A stretch of DNA of 64,000 bases from Flavobacteriaceae bacterium (lineage in GTDB: Bacteria > Bacteroidota > Bacteroidia > Flavobacteriales > Flavobacteriaceae). The notes beneath the pieces are model-generated. The model had not been told where the DNA came from, did no database searches, and worked only from the letters and a program-made list of their open reading frames with translations. How positions within the stretch are numbered: the stretch's first letter is position 1; every line of letters starts with the position of its first letter. The stretch spans positions 62,001 to 126,000 of the forward strand of contig SIHP01000011.1 of assembly GCA_004762155.1 (NCBI GenBank), given 5' to 3'. The translations under genes were made by a program, and so were the position numbers. This document shows, in pieces, positions 1 to 10,400 of this stretch.

Positions 1-1011
1 ATCTGAAGTGTTTTTGATACACAAAAATTTAAGTTCAGTTTTTAAATTAGCTAATAAATGAAGTTGAATTTGAAAACGTTCAACACTTTTTAAAAGCACA
101 TTAAAATCATCCAAAAAATAAGAGTTTGCTTCTATAGAAAAAGACTTTGCTTCTCTTGATTTTAAGGTTAAAACTTGTCTGTTATTTTTATATTCCAAAC
201 GACCAATATCACCCACAAAATATCTAAAAACAGGAAAACGTTTCCGAAGTAAATTCGTAACAATAACTTTTCCGTTTCCGTCTTCATCAGGATTTTCAAT
301 TTCAATAATAACATCATCCAATACTTCAAAAGAAGTACTGTTTTCTGTATAGGTTGACCAACCCCAAATTCCTGTTTCTGCAGAACCGTATAAAGAATAA
401 ATACATTTTGTATGAAATGCTTTAGTGATGATTTCTGCCTGAGACTTCAATAGATATTCACCAGCAAATAATAAATTTTCTATTTGAATTTTTAAATTAT
501 TATCTAAAACATAATTAGCAAATAATGTTAATACAGAAGGTGTTCCAATAATAAAATTTACTTTAAAACTTATTACAGCTGTATGCATAAACTCAAAAGA
601 AGCTTTTGAACTTGCGGCAATTGTTGTTGCGTTACATTTTTCTAAAATATCATCTAAAATAGCAGCAGACCGATACATTCCTTCATAACTAAACACGTTT
701 AAGGCAACTGTTTTAGCAGAAAACATTCCGTAAGAAAGTAATTCCTCGGCCAATAATTTTCGTTGCTGTAAGTTTTCTTTAATATCTACAGGAAAAATTA
801 AAGGTTTATCGGTAGAACCTCCTGAACGGACCAAATACACTCCTTTTTCTTCTTTTTGTAGATTAAAGTTCTCGTCTAAAATATTTCGTAAAGTACTTTT
901 TTCTATAGGAGAAGGTATTGTATTTATAGCTACATTTTCGTAATGATTTTTGAAAAGAGAAGACTCTTTTACTATAGAAAAGTGCTCTTGTAATCTTTTA
1001 TTTTTCATCAT
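1..1011 (-). CDS. Adenylate-forming ligase, PaaK/CapK-like (3' part beyond window)
   Basis: The first 337 codons are present, open to the window edge; the C-terminal lid domain lies outside. I translated it by hand. It has the ATP-binding loop RSGGSTDKP (around residue 61) and the adenylation signature LYGSAETGIWGW (around residue 220), followed by GDIGRLEYK. These are hallmarks of the phenylacetate-CoA ligase/coenzyme F390 synthetase branch of acyl-adenylating enzymes, which activate a carboxylic acid as AMP ester before thioester or amide formation. The substrate cannot be read. Two adjacent ATGs (1011 and 1008) are possible starts. It is the last visible gene of a minus-strand run, two bases after the glycosyltransferase stop, so almost certainly co-transcribed. 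Confidence 0.8.
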   Translation of the reverse strand, partial: MMKNKRLQEHFSIVKESSLFKNHYENVAINTIPSPIEKSTLRNILDENFNLQKEEKGVYLVRSGGSTDKPLIFPVDIKENLQQRKLLAEELLSYGMFSAKTVALNVFSYEGMYRSAAILDDILEKCNATTIAASSKASFEFMHTAVISFKVNFIIGTPSVLTLFANYVLDNNLKIQIENLLFAGEYLLKSQAEIITKAFHTKCIYSLYGSAETGIWGWSTYTENSTSFEVLDDVIIEIENPDEDGNGKVIVTNLLRKRFPVFRYFVGDIGRLEYKNNRQVLTLKSREAKSFSIEANSYFLDDFNVLLKSVERFQIQLHLLANLKTELKFLCIKNTSD

Positions 1012-1013
1012 TA

Positions 1014-1937
1014 TTAATTAAAGATTCTAAGGAAAAAATAATACACTTGATTTATAAATAAATGCTTGTATTTATAAATAAAAATGGTTTTTTGTTGTAC
1101 TGATTTTAAATTTTTAATACAGTAGCGTAACCAACGTTTTCCTACAACTCCCATCATTAATTTATCATACAAATCGTTACTTCCTTTACACGTATTTAAT
1201 AAAGGAGCTTCTGCTATTTCATTCCATTTCGTAAACTTTTTACGAGACGCACTTCCTGGAACTTCTCTTACTTTTATATAATTGCCCATTAAAAGTCCAA
1301 TGCTATTCGGTTTTTTTGCAAATACTTTTTTTACAACTTTAAACCAATAGTCAATTCCCTCATAAAAATTACGTTTTTCATAAAAAGTAAATCCTGCTAA
1401 CCATTCTCTTTTAGCAATAACATTACTACCAAGTCCCATATAAAAATGCATGGAAGTAACTACTTTTAAAGGATGTTTCATTCGGTATGCATTGTGTGCA
1501 ATTGGATTTAATAGCTTGCTTAGTTTTTTAAAATTTGGCAGTATGGTATTGCTAGGAAACAAATGAATACTCATGACTAAAAAATCAATGTTATGATAGG
1601 TCATTAAAATATCACAAGTTTTTAATAAATCAGATTTGTATAAATCATCTCCATCTAAAAAAATAACGGCATCTCCTGATGTTTTTTTAAAGCCAACATT
1701 TCTAGCATAACTTACACCTCTGTTTTCTTCTAATTCAATTATTTCTATTCGAATAGCACTGAAATTATATTTCATTTCGTTAATAAAATCGTGAGCTATT
1801 TGTAAACTATCATCAGTACTTTTATCATCTACAATAATAAGTTCATAAGGTAATTTTGTTTGATGAAAAACAGATTGTAGCGTTTCTTTTATATAAGGCG
1901 CTTTGTTGTAAAGAGGAAGTACAATTGAAATATTCAT
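1014..1937 (-). CDS. Glycosyltransferase family 2
   Basis: 307 residues with a GT-A fold start: ISIVLPLYNK at residue 3, YELIIVDDKSTDDS near 31, RNVGFKKTSGDAVIFLDGDD near 79-98 containing the DxD-type metal/nucleotide-sugar motif. No membrane segment is evident until a hydrophobic Phe/Tyr-rich C-terminus. The family transfers a sugar from a nucleotide donor to a glycan, lipid or small molecule; the acceptor is unknown. It lies two bases after the ATP-grasp gene and two before the ligase, so it is a member of the same operon. That setting makes tailoring of a small metabolite at least as likely as polysaccharide synthesis. Confidence 0.85.
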   Translation of the reverse strand: MNISIVLPLYNKAPYIKETLQSVFHQTKLPYELIIVDDKSTDDSLQIAHDFINEMKYNFSAIRIEIIELEENRGVSYARNVGFKKTSGDAVIFLDGDDLYKSDLLKTCDILMTYHNIDFLVMSIHLFPSNTILPNFKKLSKLLNPIAHNAYRMKHPLKVVTSMHFYMGLGSNVIAKREWLAGFTFYEKRNFYEGIDYWFKVVKKVFAKKPNSIGLLMGNYIKVREVPGSASRKKFTKWNEIAEAPLLNTCKGSNDLYDKLMMGVVGKRWLRYCIKNLKSVQQKTIFIYKYKHLFINQVYYFFLRIFN

Positions 1938-1939
1938 AG

Positions 1940-3205
1940 TTAATTTGTTATTACAGTTGGCAAAATATAACCTCCGCTATGTACATTAATAATGCTTTTT
2001 GATGAGCCTCTAAAAATACCTGGGCCAAAAGATTGTCCGTTATAGCACAAAAGCATTCCCACAATATTTATTGATTTTGTAGTTTTATGATGTGTTAAAT
2101 TAACCGTTTTTTGAGTAATATATTCTTGTACCATATATTGTTGCCATTCGTTGGTAATTGCATTTTTCCAGGTTTCGGCATTACAATCGTTTTTTACGTA
2201 AATACCAATACCTCTTCCGCCACTATTTTTTTTAAGCAACCAGTTTGTATTTGTATTGATGAGTTCGTTTCTCCTTTTTTCTGAATCTAAAATATAAGAC
2301 GGAATTAAAAATTGTTTTAAAAAATTATAATCATCTTCATCAACATAATCACGCATAATGTGTTCGTCAAATAACACAGAAAGTACACGTTTGTCGTGTA
2401 CTAAAATTAAAGTACGAAGATCATTTAAACACTTTTTAGAGTCAATTAAAGCCTGACGTATTTCTGGTTTGATGTTCTTTAACTCTTCTCTATCCATTTC
2501 AATAATAAACTGTTCGGCAGGTTCTCCTTTTGCAACTAATTTATTTTGATGTATTTCTAGATCTTTAGATGAAATATCTTTTACGATAAAACCTTGTTTT
2601 TTTAACTCATTAAAAAATTGATACGCTTCAGTACCACCTTCAAGATCATGAATATAAAACAGAGTTTTATTACTGTTAAAATCTGCCGAAATTGTTTTAA
2701 TAAGCGGGTTTTGGTCAGAAAACTTTGCCCAATTATTAATAAAAGGAGCAAGGTTATCAAAAATACGTCTTGTATAATGGCTAAACATCCAGCCGTTAAT
2801 AGGATATCTACAACCTATTTCACAAATTTTTGGTTGTCCGTTTTCATCTAAAATAAAATCAGGACGATACATACCAACTTTATACGGACTGTTCGCTGCT
2901 TGCTGTAAAATAGCTTCTAAATCAGCATCTAATTGATAAATATCACGAATTCTTTTGTCGTTAAAATAGTTTAATACTATTTTTTGTAAAACAGTATCTA
3001 ACAGTTTACTCAAACGAGAAAAGTCGTTTAATTGAACAGGATTTACCGTTACAGGAATATTCATAAAAGTGTCTTTTCCTTCAAACGGAATACCACCAAA
3101 ATTTTCTTTGAGTTTTGGTATTAAATCTGAATATGGAATTCCATTTTCTGATAATGAATACGTGTCCAATATTTTACGAGGAATTATGTTGTTGACTTCA
3201 GCCAT
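1940..3205 (-). CDS. ATP-grasp-like ligase, unassigned
   Basis: 421 residues. The N-terminal half has YRPDFILDENGQPKICEIGCRYPINGW (written here as landmarks near 113 and 127), resembling the acid/metal-binding part of ATP-grasp enzymes. The C-terminal half has WLLKKNSGGRGIGIYV near 321 (glycine-rich ATP-binding loop) and YMVQEYI near 356. This order suggests the circularly permuted type seen in glutathionylspermidine-synthase-like proteins, but that is inference. ATP-grasp ligases join a carboxylate to an amine or thiol through an acyl phosphate. It sits eight bases after the helical oxidase-like gene and two before the glycosyltransferase, in one operon. I do not recognise a characterised orthologue. 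Confidence 0.65.
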   Translation of the reverse strand: MAEVNNIIPRKILDTYSLSENGIPYSDLIPKLKENFGGIPFEGKDTFMNIPVTVNPVQLNDFSRLSKLLDTVLQKIVLNYFNDKRIRDIYQLDADLEAILQQAANSPYKVGMYRPDFILDENGQPKICEIGCRYPINGWMFSHYTRRIFDNLAPFINNWAKFSDQNPLIKTISADFNSNKTLFYIHDLEGGTEAYQFFNELKKQGFIVKDISSKDLEIHQNKLVAKGEPAEQFIIEMDREELKNIKPEIRQALIDSKKCLNDLRTLILVHDKRVLSVLFDEHIMRDYVDEDDYNFLKQFLIPSYILDSEKRRNELINTNTNWLLKKNSGGRGIGIYVKNDCNAETWKNAITNEWQQYMVQEYITQKTVNLTHHKTTKSINIVGMLLCYNGQSFGPGIFRGSSKSIINVHSGGYILPTVITN

Positions 3206-3213
3206 TGTATATG

Positions 3214-4044
3214 TTATGCTTGAAATTGTAACTCGTTTGCTTTTACAATTTGTTTGTCTAATTTTCCCATTACGTTAGCTTTAATATTTAAGTAATTGGT
3301 AATTATTTCTTCTAAATTGTATTCTAAAAGATCAATTCCAGTAGCTTTTGCGTACGAATTAACAGCATCTACAGCATGGAAAAAATGATCTTTTTCTGTT
3401 GCTCCGCAATGTACAGTTATCCAAGCTAAAGAAACATCAATTTCATCTTCAGTAAAATTTTCGTCAGCTGCTAACCAGGCTCTAAATTTTGGTATAATAT
3501 ATTCAACTTCTCCATGTGTGTATATTTCATGAACAAGTGTGGTTAACAAACCAATCATAATATCTTTATTGCGCAAAGAATTTTTATCTTTCCAAGCTTT
3601 AAAATCTTTTGCTTCTTTACTTAAATATTGTTTAGAAAGCCAAGAATCATCACCAGCAATAGAAGTAGCCATTGTGTAAAACATGTCTGAATGTAAAATA
3701 CGACCAACTACGGCTAAATCTTCATCAACAATTCTATTTAAGCTAGCCACAGCTTTAAATAAATCGTGTTCACTTTTTACAGGTTTATTTTTATGAACTA
3801 ACATGGTCATACGATTGCTTAAACCAGCAACAGTCATTGCGCTATTGTTTGTTTGGCTCCAGCTCTTAAAAAAAAGATTTAAGGTTTCTTTAGATTGTTT
3901 TTTAGCTGTTAAACTTTTAAAAGAGTTTTCAATAGTTAAAAAATCATCTTTTTGCAAAGGAAAGTAGTTTAATAACTGTGTCTTAACATGACATTCAGCC
4001 ATTTGATCTATTACAGGTGTAATAATTGAAATTAGGTTTTCCAT
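3214..4044 (-). CDS. All-helical protein, possible haem-oxygenase-like metalloenzyme
   Basis: 276 residues, predominantly helical, no signal peptide. Candidate metal ligands are clustered: D107/E108 and H118 in one helix, HEIYTHGE at 172-179, and H212 with TEKDHFFH at 216-223. Such spaced Glu/His pairs in helices are typical of the haem-oxygenase-like di-iron or TenA/PqqC/CADD group, whose members do oxidative chemistry on amino acids or fatty acids. The assignment is from motif pattern only. First gene of the run with the ATP-grasp, glycosyltransferase and ligase genes. A long untranslated region lies upstream, so the operon promoter should be there. Confidence 0.5.
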   Translation of the reverse strand: MENLISIITPVIDQMAECHVKTQLLNYFPLQKDDFLTIENSFKSLTAKKQSKETLNLFFKSWSQTNNSAMTVAGLSNRMTMLVHKNKPVKSEHDLFKAVASLNRIVDEDLAVVGRILHSDMFYTMATSIAGDDSWLSKQYLSKEAKDFKAWKDKNSLRNKDIMIGLLTTLVHEIYTHGEVEYIIPKFRAWLAADENFTEDEIDVSLAWITVHCGATEKDHFFHAVDAVNSYAKATGIDLLEYNLEEIITNYLNIKANVMGKLDKQIVKANELQFQA

Positions 4045-4463
4045 TTTGTTAAAGTTTTATAAGTTAGGTTTTAGTGACTCTTTTTTTGATTGCTCATAAA
4101 CGACATTTTGTATTAGAGAAAAGTTGTTTAAAAGACATTCATTTAAAGACTAGTTTTAATAAAGTGAAATTTAAAACAAGTTTTATCTGTTACTCAAAAT
4201 TGATGAATTATTAAACTGAGATCAGAAAAAAAGTCATAAGTGCTAAAAAATTAAGCTTTAAAGTGTAGTATTTATGAATAAGAGTAATCTTATTTAAAAG
4301 TAAATTTTAAATAGAAAAGAGGAGGTGCTTTAGAGCTGTTTGTCAGTGTCTTTTCGGTTTTGTAGATAAACAAAAAAAATATAAATTAAAGATTCAATAG
4401 CAAATTAAGCTAAGAGTTTTTATTTGTTCTGAAGAAATTTATTAGAAAGGCTATTAAAAAAAG
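4045..4463. other. Intergenic region upstream of the 1-4044 operon
   Basis: About 420 bases without a supportable gene on either strand. It should hold the promoter of the minus-strand operon, but I found no good TAnnTTTG box on that strand. The sequence is AT-rich, with short self-complementary tracts and no strong hairpin apart from the terminator at its right end. Confidence 0.5.
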
Positions 4464-4496
4464 AAAAGTCTCACGTTTTTTATTTGTGAGACTTTT
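4464..4496 (-). terminator. Intrinsic terminator of the DsbA-family gene
   Basis: Perfect 11-base stem (AAAAGTCTCAC with GTGAGACTTTT) and an 11-base loop. On the minus strand it lies just past the stop at 4504 and runs into a T-rich tract. Confidence 0.85.
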
Positions 4497-4503
4497 ATAG
4501 GAA

Positions 4504-5142
4504 TTAGATGTATTCGTTTAATATATTTTTGAAAACCTCAATGGGTTGTGCGCCAGTTACGCCATCTGTTTTATTAAATACAATTGTTGGAACAGAAGTT
4601 ACGCCCATTTTTTGCCAGTATTCTTTTTTAGTTTTTACTGCTTCACGTGCTTTTTCATCGGTTAATTCAGTTAAAGCTTCTTCAGCATTTAAACCAACAT
4701 CTAATAAAGCTTTCTCTAAAATATCAAGTTGAGAAACATCTTTCCGTTCACTAAAAAAAGCAGTAGTTAAACGCATTTTTAAAGCTGTTTGTTTGTCGAA
4801 TTTTCTGGCATATTCTAAAAGCACATGTGCATCAAAAGTATTTACCATACGCATTCCTTCAAAATAATCAAAAGTAAAATCAACTTTAGCACCTACAGCT
4901 ATCATGTTTTGTTTTGAAGCTTCTTGTTGTTGAGAAGTTGCTCCATATTTTTCTGCAATATGTTCTTCTAAATCTTGACCATCTTCTGGCATATACGGAT
5001 TCAATTCAAAAGGTTGCCATTCAATTTCTACTTGATCTTCAATTCCAAGTTCTGCAATTGCTTTTTCTAAATGTTTGTAGCCAATAGTACACCACGGACA
5101 AACGACATCAGAAACAATATCTATTTTTATTTTTTCTTTCAT
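4504..5142 (-). CDS. DsbA family oxidoreductase, FrnE-like
   Basis: 212 residues, cytoplasmic (no signal peptide). A thioredoxin-fold DsbA-like protein with the redox motif CPWC at residues 15-18 and the cis-Pro region GVTSVPTIVF near 180, separated by a helical insertion. Length and layout match the FrnE/2-hydroxychromene-isomerase-like branch, which acts as a cytosolic thiol-disulfide oxidoreductase or isomerase, often linked to oxidative stress. It ends in a strong terminator. A 195-base gap separates it from the peroxiredoxin gene on the same strand, so separate transcription is possible. The physiological substrate is unknown. Confidence 0.88.
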   Translation of the reverse strand: MKEKIKIDIVSDVVCPWCTIGYKHLEKAIAELGIEDQVEIEWQPFELNPYMPEDGQDLEEHIAEKYGATSQQQEASKQNMIAVGAKVDFTFDYFEGMRMVNTFDAHVLLEYARKFDKQTALKMRLTTAFFSERKDVSQLDILEKALLDVGLNAEEALTELTDEKAREAVKTKKEYWQKMGVTSVPTIVFNKTDGVTGAQPIEVFKNILNEYI

Positions 5143-5337
5143 AATTATATCTCTTAAAAAGAGTAAAAAATGAATTTACTCTTTTGTTTTAGTCTCTTTA
5201 TTTTAATTAAGATTACAAATCTATTTAAAATAAAGCTTTGTTAAGGTTGATATGGAATAGATGTTATAAATATTTTGATAAGAGTAGACAAGTATAATTA
5301 TATCGTCTAAGTTTTTAAGAATATTATTTAAAACCTA

Positions 5338-5988
5338 TTAAGTCAGTTCTTTTAAAGCATTAATAATATCATTTGGCTCAGAACGAGTTCTATAATCAAC
5401 GTCAACATAACTCCATTTGATTATACCATCGCTATTTAATACAAAAGTAGCAGGAATGGGTAATATGTTACTATTTCCGTTGTTTATTTTTTCTAAATCA
5501 AGATTACGATCTATACGCATATGTTCCATTAAAAACTCCGGAACTTCCCAAGCAACACCATATTCTGAAGCAATTTTAGCATCTTGATCGGACAATACAA
5601 TAAATTCCATTTTACTTATTTCATCTTCAGTCATTGAACCGTCAGGTACTTGTGGACTAATAGCGACTAATGTAGCTCCAAGTGCATGAATATCTTTTAA
5701 TTTAGCTTGTAGCGCTTTAAGTTGTAAGTTGCAATAAGGACACCAATTACCACGATAGAAAGAGATAACAACAGGACCTTCTTTTAACAATAAATCTAAT
5801 GAGATAAGTTTTTCTTCAGGACTTGGGAGTTGAAAACTTGGAGCTTTTTGCCCAACTTTAATGGCATTATCTCCTTGTTGAAAAGCTTTTGCTTTAGCAA
5901 TAATATCATCTACGCCTTCCATAAATTCAGGTTTAGCTTTTCTCCCAGCTGCAATTTTAGCTTCCGTTTGTTCTTTTAAAGTTTTCAT
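5338..5988 (-). CDS. Peroxiredoxin-like protein (AhpC/TSA family)
   Basis: 216 residues, no signal peptide. A helical N-terminal extension (1-40) is followed by a thioredoxin-like domain: VGQKAPSFQLPS at 45-56 and FYRGNWCPYC at 77-86, giving Cys83 and Cys86. Peroxiredoxins reduce peroxides through the first cysteine; the CxxC arrangement could also act as a thiol-disulfide reductase. Around residue 127 it has EFIVLSDQDAKIASEYGV, the usual AhpC/TSA second block. Together with the DsbA-like gene downstream it forms a small thiol/peroxide group. Confidence 0.85.
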   Translation of the reverse strand: MKTLKEQTEAKIAAGRKAKPEFMEGVDDIIAKAKAFQQGDNAIKVGQKAPSFQLPSPEEKLISLDLLLKEGPVVISFYRGNWCPYCNLQLKALQAKLKDIHALGATLVAISPQVPDGSMTEDEISKMEFIVLSDQDAKIASEYGVAWEVPEFLMEHMRIDRNLDLEKINNGNSNILPIPATFVLNSDGIIKWSYVDVDYRTRSEPNDIINALKELT

Positions 5989-6067
5989 CTAATTATATTT
6001 TTTTAAGTTTTATAATTCTACAGGTTAAGGTGTAGTTAACCAGCGATATAATACTTTTTTATTTTGT

Positions 6068-7420
6068 TTAAAAATTACTGTTTAGTAATTGACCAGTTAA
6101 TTGTAAAAGCTGAAGTTCTGCTAGTTTTGCATCGTATTTAGCAATGCTTTTATTTGTTTTTGCACTGGTTAAATTAAGCTGTGCTTGGCGAAACTCAATA
6201 GCTGTAATTTGACCAAGTTTATAACGTTCTTTAGAGCGTTCAAAATTATCTAAATTCGTGATAACGTTTTTCTGTTGCATTTTAAAAATTTCAAGTTTTA
6301 CCTCGTAATTTGTTTTAGCATTTGCTAAATTAGTTTTAACTTCTGCAATAACATTATTCTTTAAAAGCTCTTGGTTTTCATATGCTATTTTAGCATTTTT
6401 TACTTTTGTAATGGTACTTCCTCCATCAAAAATATTCCAGCTTAAACTTAATCCAGCTTGATAGGTGTTATTCGTTGAAGTATTTGCAGGGAAAAATACT
6501 CCTTGTGGATTTAAATTTTGATTCCATCCATAAGATCCAAAAAGTCCTAATGAGGGTAAATAACCCGATTTAGATATTTTCACATCATAATCACTTATTT
6601 TTAAATTAAGCTCATTTTGTAAAAGCGTTACATTGTTTTTCTCAGCTTTAGCAATAAAATTTTGGATTGTTAACGGACTTGTAAATTGAACTAAAGTGTC
6701 TACCGTAAAACCTTGCGGTAGTTTTTTGTTCATGATTAAACTTAAATCACGTTTGGTAGTTGTTAACAGTTGTGTTGTATTTATTAAATTAATACTATCA
6801 TTAACCACATCTACATTCGCATTTAAAATATCTAGCTTGTTATTTTGTCCATACTCAAAACTATACTCAGCTCTCGTAACTCTTTCTTGAGAAATTTTTA
6901 AATTTTCTTGAAGAATATTTTCGTTTTCGATTAACTGTGCTATTTGATAATACACACTAAAAAGTTGAATAATTGTATTTTCAATAGTTTCACGAGCTTC
7001 AAGCTCAGTTACATTATAGGTTTCTTTAAGCTTTTTATAATTGTATTGCCTTTCAAAACCATCAAAAATTACATAATTTAAATCTAAACCAGCATTGTAT
7101 AGTTTTGTTTCTGCTCCATCAATAACATTATCTTCTCTTGGTTCACCAGTTGTAGCGTCAATAGCTCCGTTAAAAGAAGTTGTAGATGACTGATTTTGTA
7201 AAGTAGCTCCAGCTGATCCAGTTAAACTTGGTAAATAACCAGAGTTAAGAATATTGGTGTTGTTTTTAGCTGTAGCTACATTGTTTTTGGCAATTGTTAT
7301 ACCATAATTATGTTCAAGTGTATAACTTACAGCTTCTTGTTTACTAAGTTCTTGTCCGTAACTAATTGTAAAAGTCAGGATAAAAATTAAAAGGATACTG
7401 TTACTTCTCATTTGTATCAT
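6068..7420 (-). CDS. Outer-membrane efflux channel, TolC family
   Basis: 450 residues with an N-terminal signal sequence (ILLIFILTFTISYG, about 8-22) and the internally repeated helical hairpin organisation of TolC/OEP proteins: EAVSYTLEHNYGITIAKNN near 28 and its second-half counterpart ending in AEVKTNLANAKTNYE near 355. The family forms a trimeric outer-membrane and periplasmic duct. The start overlaps the end of the RND pump gene by 20 bases, so translation is coupled. A second in-frame ATG three codons later (7411) is equally possible. Third gene of the adaptor, pump, channel operon. Confidence 0.92.
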   Translation of the reverse strand: MIQMRSNSILLIFILTFTISYGQELSKQEAVSYTLEHNYGITIAKNNVATAKNNTNILNSGYLPSLTGSAGATLQNQSSTTSFNGAIDATTGEPREDNVIDGAETKLYNAGLDLNYVIFDGFERQYNYKKLKETYNVTELEARETIENTIIQLFSVYYQIAQLIENENILQENLKISQERVTRAEYSFEYGQNNKLDILNANVDVVNDSINLINTTQLLTTTKRDLSLIMNKKLPQGFTVDTLVQFTSPLTIQNFIAKAEKNNVTLLQNELNLKISDYDVKISKSGYLPSLGLFGSYGWNQNLNPQGVFFPANTSTNNTYQAGLSLSWNIFDGGSTITKVKNAKIAYENQELLKNNVIAEVKTNLANAKTNYEVKLEIFKMQQKNVITNLDNFERSKERYKLGQITAIEFRQAQLNLTSAKTNKSIAKYDAKLAELQLLQLTGQLLNSNF

Positions 7421-10400
7421 TTTTAAGTTTTGTTAAAGAAATACTACTCTCTAGGTTCAATAGTTCTTCTTCGTTATTTGTTTCGTTTTTAACCTCTTTA
7501 AAAGCACGTTCAACTTCTTCTTTGGTTACATCATTTCCAGTAATTAACCACTTTACAAGTACTTTAAATTTGTTGCTAAAGGCTAAGAATAAAGGTAGTA
7601 CTAACAGGGTTAAAACAGTAGCATAGCCAATACCATATGCAATAGAAATAGCCATTGGTTTTAAAAATTGTGCTTGTCGGCTTTTTTCAAAAATTAAAGG
7701 AGCCAAACCAGCTATGGTAGTTAAAGAAGTTAAAAAGATAGCTCTAAATCTTGAGCGACCAGCTTCGTAAAGAGCTTCATCAAATTGTAATCCTTTTTGA
7801 ATATTACTGTTAAACTTACCAATAAGTACCAATCCATCATTTACCATTATTCCTATAAGGGCAATAATTCCTAAGGCAGATAAAATATTAACAGGAAACC
7901 CGTGAATTAAATGTCCCCAAGCAACAGCAGTAAAACTAAAAGGAATTAAAAGCATTAATAATAAAGGTTGACTATAACTCCTAAAAGTAAAAGCAATTGT
8001 CATGTAAATAAGTGCTAAAATAATTGGAAAAACTAAACCAGCAGAATTGCTTATTTTAGAAGCTTCTCTATTTTGTCCTTCAAAAGAAGCAGTAACTGAT
8101 GGGAATTTTGCCTGAATTTCTGGCATTACTTCATTTCTTATGGCATCCAAAATATCAGTAGCACTTTGGCTAGGATCTTTTAAATCTGCTGAAACTTGAA
8201 TTTCTCTAATTCCTTTTAAATGATTGATAGCAACATCACCTCTTTCAATCGTATAGGTTGCAATTTCTTCTAAAGGAACTCTATTTCCATCAGGAGTAAG
8301 AATTCGCATTTGATCTAAGTTATCTATAGAAGAGCGTTCATTACGATCGTAACGAACCCAAACACGAATTTCATCTTGTCCGCGTTGAAAACGTTGTGCT
8401 TCAGTTCCGAAAAAACCAGCACGAACTTGTGTCATTATCGTTCTTAAATCTAAACCAATTAAATATGCGTTCTCTTTTAATTTTAGTCTGATTTCTTTAA
8501 TACCAGCAGGGTCATTATCAGAAACATCTTTTAATAAAGGATTATTATTAAGCCATTCTTTTAAAGCAACTTTAGCACCTTTTAAATCGCCAATAGTATT
8601 ACTTAATAAAGAAACTGCAACTGGACTTCCGCCAAAGTTTCCTCCAGAACCAAAAATTAAACTTTCAGTTCCGTATACTGGACCTACAAGTTCTCTAAGT
8701 TTATTTGCTACTAAACTAGCGTTTACAGCATCTGGTCTTTCCTCTCCAGGTAATAGGTTAATATTTAAAGAAGCTTCAGAAGATGAACTTAATCGCTTTA
8801 AAACGTTTTCAAAAATAACTTTACCTTCATACTCTTCACCTACTAAATACTCTTTTGTTAATTCTTTATTTAGAATATTTGCTTTACTTTCTATAATTGT
8901 TATAATAGAATCTGTAATTTTTTCATTTGTTCCATTTGGCATACTTAAGCTTACAGAAATTCTATCACTTGCAATTGAAGGGAATAATGTAGTACCAATA
9001 ATACCACCTTTAACAGCTCCAATAGTAATAATAAATAATGCGGTGAAAATAGCAAAAACTAAAACCTTAAATTTTAATGTAAAACGTAATAAAGGACTGT
9101 ATACTTTATCGTTCAACCACTGCATTATTTTATCTCCCCATTTATTAATATTTCGCATTTTAGCAAATAAACCAGTAGATTTGGTAGCTTCAATTTCTTT
9201 TTTAGTTCTTAATGCTTTTGAATGTGCTAAATGTGCAGGAAGTATAATTAATGCTTCCACTAAAGAAACAACAAGCGTTAATATTACAATAGTAGAAACT
9301 TCCCCAAAAAACTCACCAATTCTTCCGTCTAAAAATAGAAATGTAGAAAAAGCCAAAATAGTAGTAAGAACAGCAGAAATAATAGGAGGAATAACTTCCA
9401 TTGTTCCATCTATAGCAGCTCGAATAGGAGATTTTCCCATTTCGAAATGTTGATATATATTTTCAGCAATTACAATACCGTCATCAACCAAAATACCAAT
9501 AACGATAATCATTCCGAATAATGAAAGTACGTTTATAGTTACATCAAACTGAGCTGCAAAAATAAACATTCCTAAAAAGGCTACAGGCAAACCAAATGCT
9601 ACCCAAAAAGCCAATCTTGTATTTAAAAAAATAGATAAGAAAAGTAACACCAACAACATACCAATAATGGCATTCTCTGTAAGTAAAGCTGTTCTTTGAT
9701 TTAAAGTGATAGATAAATCTCTAACTACATCTAACTGTACATTATTATTGATTTTATTAAATTCGGTAATGTATTCTTTAATAGTTTCTGCGGATGTAAG
9801 TAAATCTTCGCTATTGGTACTTGTTACAGATACATTTACAGAAAGATTTCCGTTGAAGTAAAAAGCATTAGGTGTTTCTGAAAACTGATCTTTTATAGAA
9901 GCTACATCACTTAAACGCACGATACTTCCGTTATTATTTGCACTAACAACTAAGTTTGCTAATTCGTTACCATAATAAGAACGATTGTTTGCACGTATTA
10001 AATATTCTTCAGCATTGGTTTTAATAGTTCCTCCAGTTACCAAAATATTGGCATTAGAAACAGCCTGAGAAACATCAGTAAAGCTTAAATTAAAAGCACG
10101 CAGTTTATTTTCATCAACAGCAATTTCAATTTCTTCATCAGGATAACCAGAAATACTTATTTGAGAAATTCCATCTAACGCACGCAGATCATTCTCAACT
10201 CTTTGTCCAATTTGTTTTAAAGTTCTTAATGGAACATTACTACCACTTATAGAAAAACTAATCGTTTCTCTAACTTCTTCTAGAATATAAACCACCAAAG
10301 GTTCCATACCAACAGGAAAAGAAGATACACGATCAATAGCATTTTTAACATCTAAAAGCATAAAGTCAATATCTTCGCCAGTAATAATTTCAACATTAAT

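Noticed and set aside
9043..9453. 136-codon plus-strand reading frame
   Set aside because: It is antisense inside the RND pump gene, which is intact and fully explained.
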